Assembly: GCA_009733775.1 (NCBI GenBank)
Contig: WOGZ01000344.1
Coordinates: 1-33,441, forward strand
Origin: Alectoria sarmentosa
Taxonomy: Eukaryota; Ascomycota; Lecanoromycetes; Lecanorales; Parmeliaceae
Length of the DNA stretch: 33,441 bases
Direction of reading: 5' to 3'
Numbering within the stretch: position 1 is the stretch's first letter; each line of letters opens with the position of its first letter. Below, one piece after another: positions 1 through 10,643 of the stretch. The notes below the pieces were generated by a model that saw only the letters and a list, made by a program, of their open reading frames with translations, ran no database searches and had not been told where the DNA came from. The position numbers and the translations under genes are program-made.

Positions 1-1689
1 CGTATTTATTATAATTATATATAAAACGATTAAATTAAATAAATATTTATAATCGAATTTGCGAATAATAATAATGTTTTAATTTTTATAAATGTGTCGC
101 TCTTTTATGCAAATAAAGATTTTCATTTTTATATAAATTTTAATTTTAATATTATTAATTACGTTATTATTCGAAAACGTTTTAATGTTATAAAAGTAAA
201 AAATATTATTAATTATATATAAAACGTTTTCGTTTATATACGCGATAATTTAAATAAAACACAATTTGCGATAATCGAATAAATTAATCGTTATAAAAAA
301 GATATAACGTTTAAAAAAAACGATTTCGTTTTTTTTAATAATAAAAACATCGTTATAAATAAATCATTTAAAAAATTAAATAATAAAATATTCGATTTAT
401 TTAAAATTATATTCGTTATCGATTTTTTTTATAAATTGAAATTATTTAAAATTATGAAAATTTATAACGTTTTTTATTTTAAATTTTAAATCTCGTCGTT
501 ATTAATTCATTATTTAATCAAAAAAATCTTTTTTTTAAAATTATCATCGTTAAAAATAAGAAAAAATAAATAATTAAAAATATATTAAGTTTCAAAAAAT
601 TATGAAATCGTTTTAAATACAAAATTAAATGAAAAAACGTTAATAAAAATCTTAATTAATATAATATTAATAAAGACGAATTCGATAATATAAAAAACGT
701 AATAAAAATTTTTTATAAAAAATATTTAAACAAGTTACGATAAAATAATTATACGTTATTTAATTAAATTAATTATTGAATTATAAAAAGATTTTATTAT
801 TTACTTTTTTTTTTCTTATACGTCGTTATTGTTATATCGAATAATAATGTATATATAAATATTTTCGATTCGTTTATTATAATGCGATGCATTTTCACGT
901 TATTTCTTTCAACGACAAAATCGATCGAGATCGACGACGACGATATATAAATTCAAGATTTAAACGAACACGCAACTTTTATTATTTTTATTATAAACAT
1001 CTTTTAAAGTTTCTTAACGACGTTTTAAAATCTCGCTATCGTCGTTATTAATTTCATTCGATATCACGTATATAATAATTTATAACAAAACATTATTAAA
1101 AACATTGTTAAAATATATACGAATTTTAAATAAAATTTAACGTTTACGACTCGATTCGATTCGAGAGATTTTATTTAATTATATCGCTTAATTTTTATAA
1201 TTCTCTTTTCGCTTAAAATATCGAATATTAAATAACATTAAATATTTAAATGCTTCGACGACGATTATAACGTTAATTCTTTATTAAATCACATTATTTT
1301 TAAACGTTTAAAACGATAAAATATTATAATATCGACGATGTTATAAACGAATTTCTTACGATATATTATTATCGTTATTATCGTTAACTTTTTTCAATTG
1401 AAAATAATTATTAATTAAATGTTTCGAAGATATAAAATAAATTATAAACACACTTTTTCGATTTTTATAACGTTGAAACATCGCTTTTTAAAAGAGAAAA
1501 ATAATGTTATAAGCGTATTTTACATTTTTAATAAAGTTAACTTTTCTTTAATATCACATTTTTTAAAAAATTACTCGATTGAATTTAGCGTATTTTAATA
1601 AAGATATTTATTTTTATATAAATGTTTTCTTTTTATATATATATTTTCTTCTCACTTAATTATTTTATTTAATATATTTATATAATATA
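1..1689 (+). mobile_element. Ty3/gypsy chromovirus E1, 3' end, RIP-degraded
   Basis: This is the tail of a gypsy retrotransposon that starts left of the window. At about 290-490 the plus strand still reads like the end of an integrase: a 'KNDFVFF...KNIVINKSFKKLNNKIF' type stretch and then 'MKIYNVFYFKF', which corresponds to the 'IHNVFHPSLL' motif of gypsy integrases. A chromodomain-like remnant follows up to about 800. Many stop codons break the frame. From 800 to 1504 I see only AT-rich, non-coding sequence before the 3' LTR. The whole stretch matches, in reverse complement, about 10441-12110 (E2), so the family identity is supported by two copies. E1's LTR is cut by element A and resumes at 10133. 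Confidence 0.78.
1505..1689 (+). repeat. 3' LTR of E1, left part (split by element A)
   Basis: The LTR starts with TGTTATAAGCG and continues to the A insertion point. The remaining 20 bp are at 10133-10152. Joining the two parts and dropping one copy of the ATATA duplication gives about 205 bp. That joined sequence matches the uninterrupted copies at 19217-19414 (same strand) and 10441-10643 (opposite strand) across the junction. Confidence 0.75.
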
Positions 1690-1915
1690 TGTTATAATTT
1701 TAATTTATTAATTTATCTTTTTAGTTAATTTCTCTTTAATACGCAGTTCGATTAAGTTTAACGCGATTTAATACTTAACGTCGATAACGCATTAACGTCA
1801 AATTTTAACGTTTTTATACTTTTTAATATTAATATATATTTATAATATAATATAATTAATATTTCATTTAAATTATATATAAATGTTATTTTAATTTAAT
1901 ATACAATTTTTAACA
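1690..1915 (+). repeat. 5' LTR of element A
   Basis: 226 bp, beginning TGTTATAATTT and ending TTTTTAACA, so the canonical TG...CA ends are kept. It is exactly the same length as the 3' copy. Differences from it are overwhelmingly C/T and G/A. Confidence 0.92.
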
Positions 1916-4875
1916 TAATATTAATTATCTTTTATAGTGATAATAATTTATAAATTAATTATCGAGTCGAATGAATTTTTATATCGCGTTATCGCGTAAA
2001 AGAAAATCTTATATAAATATAATATTCGCATCGTGTAAAATAAAACATTAATTCGAATATTATTAAAAATCAAATACGCGATGCATTGTAATTCGAAAAA
2101 AAAAGAAAATATTTCGAAATTAAAATCGAATTTAATACGAATTTTTTATTCAATTTTAAGAAGTAATTATTAAAAGCGCATTTTAAAATATATAATTATT
2201 ATTATAACGCGCGTTATCAAAAATAATAAAGAAGAAAAGAATTTTTTTTCACGATTATAATTAACACATTGTACGCGTTAATTATATTTAAAAAAATAAA
2301 AATTACGATAAAAAACGTTATTATTAAACAAAATTTACAAAAAAAAACTTTATTAACATTTTCTCACTTCGCTCAATTTAATTTTATATTAAATGTTATT
2401 ATCACTATTATATAACGATGAACTTAAATTTTCTAATTTAATAACGATAATAAATCAAATTTTAATAACTTAAACGTAAATGAAAATATTCGATATAAAA
2501 ACTTACGTCGAATTAAAAAGAAAAATTAAGTTAAATTAAAGTTTATAAAAAGAAGAAAATACATTATCGAATTCGATAATTTTAAAATAAACTTTTTTTC
2601 ACGAAAATAAAAGACGACGCTAAGAAAGAATATAAATCGATTTTTATAAAGATTTAAAATATATAAAAATTTATCGAAAATATAATTTTTTATTTTAAAG
2701 AATAATATAATGCAATTAAAAGCTTTATTATCGATATAATTATTTATTAAAAATTAAATAAAAAATTACATTAAACGTTTATCAAAAATAAAAAACGAAT
2801 AACATTATTTATTTAACGATTAAAAAAAAAAAAATTCTTTTAACTATTCGAAATAACGAAAAACGATTATAAAATTTCAAAAATATTTATTATAATCGAA
2901 ACGAAAAGTTTAAAAAAGAAATATACAATTTTAATATAAAAAATAAAGAATTAAAATCTTAATTTCACGCTATAAGCGAAATGAATTCTTTTAATTTCGA
3001 TTTTAATTTTAACGATTTAGTTCGTGAAGATTTTTTTCATCGTTTTTTTTTTAAAGTCGTCGTGTTATAATATCGTTAAGCGAAAATTATTATAATCGAC
3101 ACTTCACTTTTATTATTAAAGAAATTTTTATTACGAATAATAAATTAAATAATGAATACGCGAATGTAAATAACTTTAACGATAATAATAATAATAATAA
3201 ATTATGAAATTTATAAAAAATGCATTTTGAATTTAAGTTTATATAAAGTTTTAAACTTTTTAAAATAAAAATATCGAAAAAAAACTATATTCGAAATTAT
3301 TACAAAATTATATTTTATAATATAATTAAAAATAAAGCAAATTTAAAACAATTTCAATATTATATATTTTTGAATAATATAATATAAAATTTCGAATAAA
3401 TGTTTAAAAGTTTCGATAAAAAAGAAAAAGTCGACGTTAAACTTTAAAATTCGAAATTTATTATAAAAATTAAAAACGTTATAAAGACTTTTAACGCTTT
3501 TTATATTCGATTTATTATTGTTATTACGTCACTTAATATATTTAAACGAAAAAAAATCGATTATTTAAAAAAATTAATTATAAAGTATTTTAAATATTAT
3601 ATTTTCGATTATTTAAACTCGATATTATATCGTGAATTTATCACTTAATTGTAATAAATCGATTTGAAAATAAAATTTATCGATAAATAATTATTTAAAA
3701 ACACTCGAAACGTAAAAACGAAAAAATTAAAAGAAATTAAATTCTTTAATATTAAAGTAAAATATAACGAAAGTAATAAATATTAAAAAAGTTATTTTAA
3801 TGATAATATTATTATCGAAAAAAAAATATTAACATCTTTAATATATCGCTGATAAATTAAAAAAGATTTTTTTTTTTAAATATTTATAATTTAAATACTT
3901 ACTCAATAAAGTTAATGCTTTATATAAAAATAAATTTTAATTAAATAAAAAACAAATTATTATTATGTTAATAAAAATTAAATTAAAAATATAAAAATAA
4001 TTGCGTCTTCAATTTATGAATAATAATAATTAAAAAATTAATTTTTTTTAACGAAGTCGTCGTTAAAGAAATATTAAAACAAGTGCGTATAAGAATTAAG
4101 AAACTCGAAAAATTAAAATTAATTATTAAATTAATTATCGTGACTTAATTTTTATACGACGCTAAATTATGAAAAGAAAAACAATTAAACTTTAAAATTA
4201 AAGTTTTTAATAAATTAAAAATAGCGAAAACTTAATGTTTAATAAATATAAAAGCATTAATAAAGAATTTTATAAATACGAAATTTGCGAAATATTATAA
4301 GTTATTACTTATAATTTTAACGAAATCTTTTAAATTACGATTAATTAATGAAATTATAAAAAAAAATCATTTATATAATTTGAATTATTTTCGCCTTCGA
4401 AGATTATATTAATAAATTTATTTAATTATATTTTTAATTAAATTTGATATTATATTTAACATATTATAATTAAAATTATATAACTTTTAAATGTTCTTTA
4501 AAAAGAGATCGTGCACTTTCAATTTCGATTATTATATATTAAATTGTTTATAACATTATAAATTAATTATTATTTGTAATAATAATGCGAAACATTAATC
4601 GTTAATAATATTTTAATAAGAAAATATTACGAAGATTTTAATATACGTTTTTATGAAAATTAAAAATTAAAAATTAAATTATTATTATATGATTTAAGAA
4701 TTTCGAACATTTAAAGAAAAAGAAAATAAATAATAATTTTAAATTAATAATTAATTCAATTATTATTACTTTCAAAAACTATAAAAAGTTTTTTCAAAAA
4801 ATAAAGAAAATATTTATTTTTAAAGAAAAATTAAAACGAAAGATTTTTATAAAATGTTATTTATAAATCAATATT
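1916..4875 (+). other. Element A gag/protease region, unreadable
   Basis: By position between the 5' LTR and the reverse transcriptase, this stretch should hold gag and the aspartyl protease. I found no zinc knuckle, no protease D-T-G motif and no open frame of useful length. It is AT-rich with CpG as the main surviving C context. The assignment rests on position only. Confidence 0.5.
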
Positions 4876-5870
4876 TAAAATTCGATAAAAACGAATAAAT
4901 TATTTTCGCAAAAATTAATTAATCACATTATCAAATTAAAAAAAAAAAATCTTTAATCAAAAAAGCATATAATATATTACGAAAATAAACGTCGATAATT
5001 AAGAAATATATAAACGAGATGTTTAATAAAAAATATATTAAATCGAGCACATTTTTTTATATAGCATCGATATTTATTATTAAAATAATTAATAAAAAAA
5101 TTCGTATTTGCATCGATTATCGTATTTTAAATTCTTTAATTATTAAAAATCGTAATGCGCTTTCGCTAATAAAAGAGATCTTAATTAAATTATGCGTTAT
5201 AAAGATCTTTAATAAATTCGACATTATTATAATCTTTAACGAAATTCGTATAAAGAAAAGAAATAAAAAGAAAATTGTCTTTTTTATACGATATAATTTA
5301 TTCGAATATATAATAATAATAATAATAAAAATTAAATATGTAAAAAAGATTTTCGAAAAGCTTGAATAAATAAGTTTATATTTCGATATTAATAAATGTT
5401 AATTTCACGTTAAAGAAATAAAATATTTAAAATTAATTATTATAATAAAAGAACTGAAAATAAATTTCAAAAAGATTAAAATTATTATTAATTAAAAATC
5501 GTTTAAACGCGTCAAAGATATGCAAGCATTTTTAAGATTTATCAACTTTTATAAAAAGTTTATACACGATTATTTTAAAATAACTACGTCTTTATCGAAT
5601 TTAATAAAAAAAATCAAAAGTTTTTCATTTTTTCCTAAATAATTAACAATTTTAAGTAACAATCGTTCGAGAATTTAAAGAAAACGTTTATCAGCGTATC
5701 AATTTTAACACATTTCGATTTCGACAAAAAAATTTAATTTAAAATTAATGCATTTAATTATATAATAATTACTATTCTTTTTTAAAAAAAAGAGAACGAA
5801 AAGTTACATTCGATTATTTTTCTCTTAAAAAAATATCTTTTTAAAAATATAATTATAAATTTACGATAAA
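4876..5870 (+). pseudogene. Gypsy reverse transcriptase and start of RNase H (element A)
   Basis: A 116-residue open stretch at 5019-5369 aligns by eye with the fingers and palm of gypsy reverse transcriptases. 'YIKSSTFF' stands for the 'FIRPSTSP' region, 'RICIDYRILN' for 'RFCVDYRALN', then 'IFNKFDI' and 'NEIRIKKRNKKKIVFFIRY' follow. Downstream, 'MQAFLRFINFYKKFI' (about 5520-5570) is the connection-domain motif usually seen as 'AFLGFANFYRRFI', and 'ILTHFDFDKK' (about 5702) opens RNase H. Stops occur after 5369 and throughout RNase H. The YxDD region is not readable. RNase H is cut at 5875 by element D and resumes at 7598. Confidence 0.88.
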
Positions 5871-5875
5871 AAGCT

Positions 5876-6026
5876 TGTTACGATACGTTAAAATTTTCAT
5901 TATTAATCGATTTTAGCCGCCGCTAGCCGACTTGACATCGCATATATCTGCGAAATAAACATATAAATTAAAAATATATCTTACACACACATTATAAATA
6001 TATAATTTAGGTTTTATTTTTTGATA
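5876..6026. repeat. Left LTR of element D
   Basis: 151 bp, from TGTTACGATACG to TTGATA. Against the right copy I count about 19 differences, all transitions, with no gap. It ends in TA where CA is expected, a RIP-type change. Confidence 0.9.
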
Positions 6027-7441
6027 ATTGATAGTAACATTTAATTCAAATATTCTTTTAAGTCGTTTATATCGTTATTTAATTCATATTAATTATATAT
6101 TAATAATTAATCCTCTCGCGCTTTCGCTACGCATTAAACATCATTATTAATTCTTTTAATAAATCATTTAACATTTATACATTATAATTTCATTAATTAA
6201 TTAAAAATCTTATAATAAGATTTTAATAAATTGTTAAATTATAATCGAATCAAAAGAAGAAAAAAACAATAAAGAAAATGATGAAGAATTAATTAACATT
6301 ATTATTAATCAATAAATCAATATATCATTATTGTTTTCAATTTTTTCAAAATTCTTAAAATAATAAATGCACAATATGATAAATTTATTTTAAAATATAT
6401 TATATACGACGTTATAACAATTTCTTTTTTTATAATCGATTTTGACATCGCGAGATTAAACGATCTTAATAACTCCGCTTCTTATCATCGAAAAATCAAA
6501 CATTTCTTTTTTAAAAGATTGGTTTTTATATACAATTTCACGTTTATTACGAGCTAAAAAAGTGAGATACTTTAATTCGAAATATCAATTAAAACAAAAA
6601 ATTGAAATTTCAATAAATGATTTAATTGTTAATGTTAACAAATACGTTTATTATCGTGATATTTATGTCTTTATTAATAAATTCAAAAATCTGATCAATT
6701 AGCGTTTAAATATCAAATCGATTATTATATCATATTTTCGTGACTTCGCATTGATGTGATATTTAATAAAATTAATCGAATTGAAACGAGATTTTTTATA
6801 AAATATGAATTTAAATCGATGATACATTACGTTGATTGATCGATTTAAAACGAGAATATTAATAACTTTATCGTAATTAATAAAACAAACGTACTTATTA
6901 ACCGACATAAAGTTTATTTCTCTTCGAATATTCATTTAATAAATGTTTCACTTAATCAAATCAATCGAATTTCATTTCACATATAATTAATTAACATTAT
7001 TTTGAAATTAATTCGTCGTTAATTTACGTCGCGATATATCAAAATCACGTTTTATTATTATATTACGTCAATTTCTCGAACAAATAGATAATAAGACATT
7101 CATTTAAATGAAATTAATTTAAAAACAATCACAATAACGTTTATAATAAAATAAATCTATTTTTCACGATTTTATATTAATTCGTTATATAAATGAACAA
7201 AGAGACGTTTTTTCGTAATAATCGTATAAAAGAGACAATCATCGTTTCTTATTAAAGATATTAATAAATAATGACAAAAATTACGCATATTTAATTGACG
7301 TCACATCGAACGATTATGATTTATATAAGAAAAATGAAAATGCAAATCAAAAATTTCATGATCATTAATAATGAAGGATTTTGATTGATCAATATCATAG
7401 TTATAAAAATATGACATTTTTTCGTTTTTTTGTGAGCATAT

Positions 7442-7592
7442 TGTCACGATACGTTAAGGTTTTCATTATTAATCGATTTTAACCGTCGTTAATCGACTTA
7501 ATATCGCACATATCTGCGAAATAAACACATAAATTAAAAATACATCTTACACACACATTATGAATATATGATTTAAATCTTATTTCTTGATA
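7442..7592. repeat. Right LTR of element D
   Basis: 151 bp, from TGTCACGATACG to TTGATA, followed at once by the AAGCT duplication. Confidence 0.9.
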
Positions 7593-7597
7593 AAGCT

Positions 7598-7870
7598 ATT
7601 AATTATTATATAAATTTTCGAAAAATAACGTTCGAAATTAATTAACATTTCGATAAAAAACTCTATTAAAATCTTTATTAATTATAAAAATTTAAAATAT
7701 TTCATAATTATTAAATAGCTTAATCGTCGTCAAATTTAATAAATTGAATTTTTCTTTAAATTCAATTTCAAGATTTTATATAAATTAAATAAATAGAAAA
7801 TAAAATTTAATAATTTTATTTAAAAAATAAACGATTTATTAAAGAACGATAATAACGATTATTAAAAATA
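7598..7870 (+). pseudogene. Element A RNase H, continuation after D
   Basis: Directly after the AAGCT duplication the translation picks up the end of gypsy RNase H: an 'ELLAI'-like start, then remnants of the 'LEYF' and 'LNRRQARW' blocks and an 'INR...NKIK' tail. Together with 5690-5870 this reconstitutes one domain interrupted by D. Several in-frame stops are present. Confidence 0.7.
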
Positions 7871-8214
7871 TTAATATTAATTAATATTAAAGCGAGATAA
7901 TTTAAATAAAGATATTAAATAAATATTAAATCTTACTTTTATATTATTAAACGAATAAAAAATTTCAATTTTTAAAATTATATTAATAATATATAATTTT
8001 TATAAAATAAATATCGATAATAAAAAATTATTAAAAGAATTATCATTTAATATCTCGAGATTTATTAAAAAATCTTTAAAAAAATTAATAATTTTCGTTA
8101 TAATATCTGATTTATTAATTGCGATAAAAGAATATAAAAACGATAATGTAATATAACGCATTATAACGATCAAGATCGTTAATTAATTAAAAATTCTTTA
8201 TAATTTTATAAAAG
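7871..8214 (+). other. Element A linker between RNase H and integrase
   Basis: AT-rich remnant with no recognisable motif. Its position matches the tether between RNase H and integrase in gypsy polyproteins. Confidence 0.4.
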
Positions 8215-9130
8215 AGAGAATAAAACTAAAATTAAGCGATTACGAAATTTATAATTAAATACTTTATATTAATTCTCGATTATACGTTTTTAATTATCTT
8301 AAACTTAAAGTTAAAATCGTTAAATATATTTACGAATTTTCATTAAACGAATATACGAAGAAATTATCGACTTATAATAAAATAAATTATTATTATTATT
8401 AATTAAAGATAATTAATACGATAATTCGATATATAAAAAATAATTATATATAATAAAAGTCAAAAATTTATAAAGAAAATAAGTAAGGTTTTTTGAAATT
8501 ATTCTTTATTTTAAATCGATATTAATAAAACATTTTCGTGAATGTTATTATTTTATTATTTTATTATTTTAAAATTAATCGCACATTCGAATATATAATA
8601 ATTATCGTAAATAAATTATTTAAAAAAAAAGAAATTTATTTCTTTTAACTTTTTAAAAATTGAGATAATAATATAAATATTTATTAAATAAATTTAACGA
8701 AAGAAAAGTTATTTAATTATTATTATATCGAATCGTGAAACTTAATTTATCGCTTATTTTTGAAAAAGACTTAATTAACGCATTAACATTAAATTAAAAT
8801 TATTTTCAACGTTTTATTTTGAAATAAATAATTATATAAAAAGCGTTAATATAATTTTAAAGCAATATTTACGTATTTATATTAATTATAATTAAGATAA
8901 TTAAATCGACTTTTTATTAATTATTGAATTCGAAATTAATTTAAATAAGAATATCTTTATTAAAATTGCTTTATTTTCAATTATTAAAAAATATATATTA
9001 AAAAACGATTTTAAATTATCGACGTTATAAGACATTAATTTCACTTAAAAATTCAAAAAAAAAGATTGTCGTTAACAAATTTATCGAAAAAATAAAGAAT
9101 TTACGACTATTTTTTAAAAAAAATTTAAAT
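8215..9130 (+). pseudogene. Gypsy integrase (element A)
   Basis: At about 8700-8880 the plus strand reads 'ISNRET', corresponding to the 'VSDRGTQF' active-site block. It continues with a 'KRLNxRINIKLKLFSTFY' stretch and 'KSVNIILKQYLRIY', matching 'NANKILKQYLRAY' of integrase cores. The catalytic D of this block has become N. The upstream zinc-binding part (about 8250-8460) is faint. Stops are frequent, so no active enzyme is encoded. Confidence 0.78.
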
Positions 9131-9419
9131 GATCGTAAACATTAATGATAAAATAAGCGAATCGTTATCGATTATTAATATCTTAATTCAAGAAAGAAAA
9201 TATAATAATGTTAAATATTAAAAATATCAAAATAAATCGATCGAGCAAGTCGTTAAATTATAAAAATATAAGAAATTTCAAAATAATTAAAGTTATTAAT
9301 AATATAATATACGAATTAAATTTATTAAAAGAAATAATTTTTTTTTTTATCTTTTATTTATAATTATTACATTTAGATAATAATATTTTATTATTAAATT
9401 AAATAAAATCGTTTTCTTT

Positions 9420-9690
9420 TTTTATAAATATCGATGAAAAGAAAACGAATTATTTTATAAATAAAATTATTAATTTTCAAATCGATAAGCGAAAAAAAAA
9501 TTCGATCACGAGAAAAAAGAAATGTTTAATATATAAATTTAAATGAATCGAATACGTCGACGATTTTAAATAATATTTATACATTTATGCAATTAATTAC
9601 TTAAATTTAATAACGAATTTTCATTATTTTAATTCAAACAAATCAAGATTACACTCGTTTTTTCAAATATTTAAAAATTAAAAATTATTA
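9420..9690 (+). pseudogene. Chromodomain remnant at the end of element A pol
   Basis: 'INIDEKKTNYFINKIINFQ' followed by a lysine-rich linker and 'CLIYKFKxIEY' corresponds to 'VDGEEEYEVEKILDSR...YLVKWxGY', the chromodomain at the C-terminus of chromoviral integrases. In this family the domain targets insertion to histone-marked chromatin. The remnant is broken by stops. From here to 9901 only AT-rich 3' untranslated sequence is visible. Confidence 0.65.
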
Positions 9691-9901
9691 ATTATTATAT
9701 TAATAAATGATTTTTATGTGCTTATTTAAATAAATTGAATTAAAATTAATAAATTGAATAATTATAATTAAGAAAATAATTTTAATTTTATATAAAATAT
9801 CGTTAATTTATAAAATATTAAAAAAAAAATTAAAATATAAATAATCGTTTTAATTTTTTTATTTCGTTATAAAAATATATCGAATTTGAAAAGAAAAATA
9901 A

Positions 9902-10127
9902 TATTATAATTTCAATTTATTAGTTTATTTTTTTAATTAATCTCTCTTTAATACGTAGCTTAATTAAATATAACGCGATTTAATATTTAACGTCGATAGC
10001 GCATTAACGTCGAATTTTAATATTTATATATTATTTAACATTAATATACGTTTATAATATAATATAATTAATATTTTATTTAAATTATATATAAATGCTA
10101 TTTTAATTTAATGTGCAATTTTTAATA
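9902..10127 (+). repeat. 3' LTR of element A
   Basis: 226 bp, from TATTATAATTT (TG changed to TA) to TTTTTAATA (CA changed to TA), followed by the ATATA duplication. Confidence 0.92.
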
Positions 10128-10132
10128 ATATA

Positions 10133-10152
10133 ATTTTATATTAATTTTAATA
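10133..10152 (+). repeat. End of the split 3' LTR of E1
   Basis: Twenty bases ending TTTTAATA continue the E LTR after the A insertion. The same bases follow directly in the intact LTR at 19395-19414. Confidence 0.65.
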
Positions 10153-10440
10153 AATATTCGTAATTCGATATAATTATTATTATTATTATTTTAACTTATA
10201 TAAAATAATAATTAAAGTAAAATAATTATATATATTAAAATTTTATATAAAAATTTACTTTATTTTATAAAAAATTATATATATTATTATTTTTTCGTTT
10301 TATTTAATATATAAAAAGCGTTAATTAATAAAATAATAATGAAATTTTAAATTTTTAACATTTCGATTTTCATTTTTATTAAAAAATTTTAAACTTTAAA
10401 ATTTATTTAATAATTTATTTATTATTATTATTATAATTTA
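10153..10440. other. AT-rich spacer between E1 and E2
   Basis: No gene or motif. Contains short ATT-type simple repeats (about 10170-10190 and 10420-10436). Lies between two E-family 3' LTRs that point towards each other. Confidence 0.5.
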
Positions 10441-10643
10441 ATAAAATCGATATAAATTTATATTATATAAATGTATTAAATAAAACAATTAAGTAAAAAG
10501 AAAATATATCTATATATATAAAACATTTATATAAAAGTAAATACTTTTTTTAAAACACGTTAAATTCAATCGAGTAATGTTAAAAAAATGTAATATTAAA
10601 GAAAAATAAGTTTTATTAAAAATGTAAAATACGCTTATTAACA
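10441..10643 (-). repeat. 3' LTR of E2
   Basis: About 203 bp. Read on the minus strand it starts TGTTAATAAGCG and matches the split LTR of E1 and the LTR at 19217-19414. The end near 10441 is approximate. Confidence 0.72.

Larger units (their letters stand above)
5876..7592. mobile_element. Small LTR retrotransposon D, nested in element A
   Basis: A 1717-bp element with two 151-bp LTRs and a perfect 5-bp target duplication AAGCT (5871-5875 and 7593-7597). It interrupts A's RNase H, and the reading of A resumes directly after it. The 1415-bp interior is too small for a pol gene and shows no reverse transcriptase, integrase or protease motif, so D is probably non-autonomous. Short minus-strand open stretches exist (from ATG at 7417, and 6935-6699) but are in different frames and resemble nothing I know. 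No clear primer-binding site or polypurine tract fixes the orientation. D keeps more C outside CpG than the A sequence around it, which fits a later insertion. Confidence 0.88.
1690..10127 (+). mobile_element. Complete Ty3/gypsy chromovirus A, RIP-inactivated
   Basis: A full-length LTR retrotransposon on the plus strand. It has two 226-bp LTRs (1690-1915 and 9902-10127) and the 5-bp target duplication ATATA at 1685-1689 and 10128-10132. The order of readable remnants is reverse transcriptase, RNase H, integrase and chromodomain, which is the gypsy/chromovirus order. All domains are broken by stops. Removing nested element D leaves about 6.7 kb, a normal gypsy length. The target site is the 3' LTR of E1. 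C is almost absent outside CpG, so A belongs to the most heavily mutated layer of the window. Confidence 0.92.

Noticed and set aside
6699..6935. Real gene in element D
   Set aside because: Start codon and composition are plausible, but it resembles no known protein and its frame does not connect with the upstream open stretch. Kept only as a note under D.
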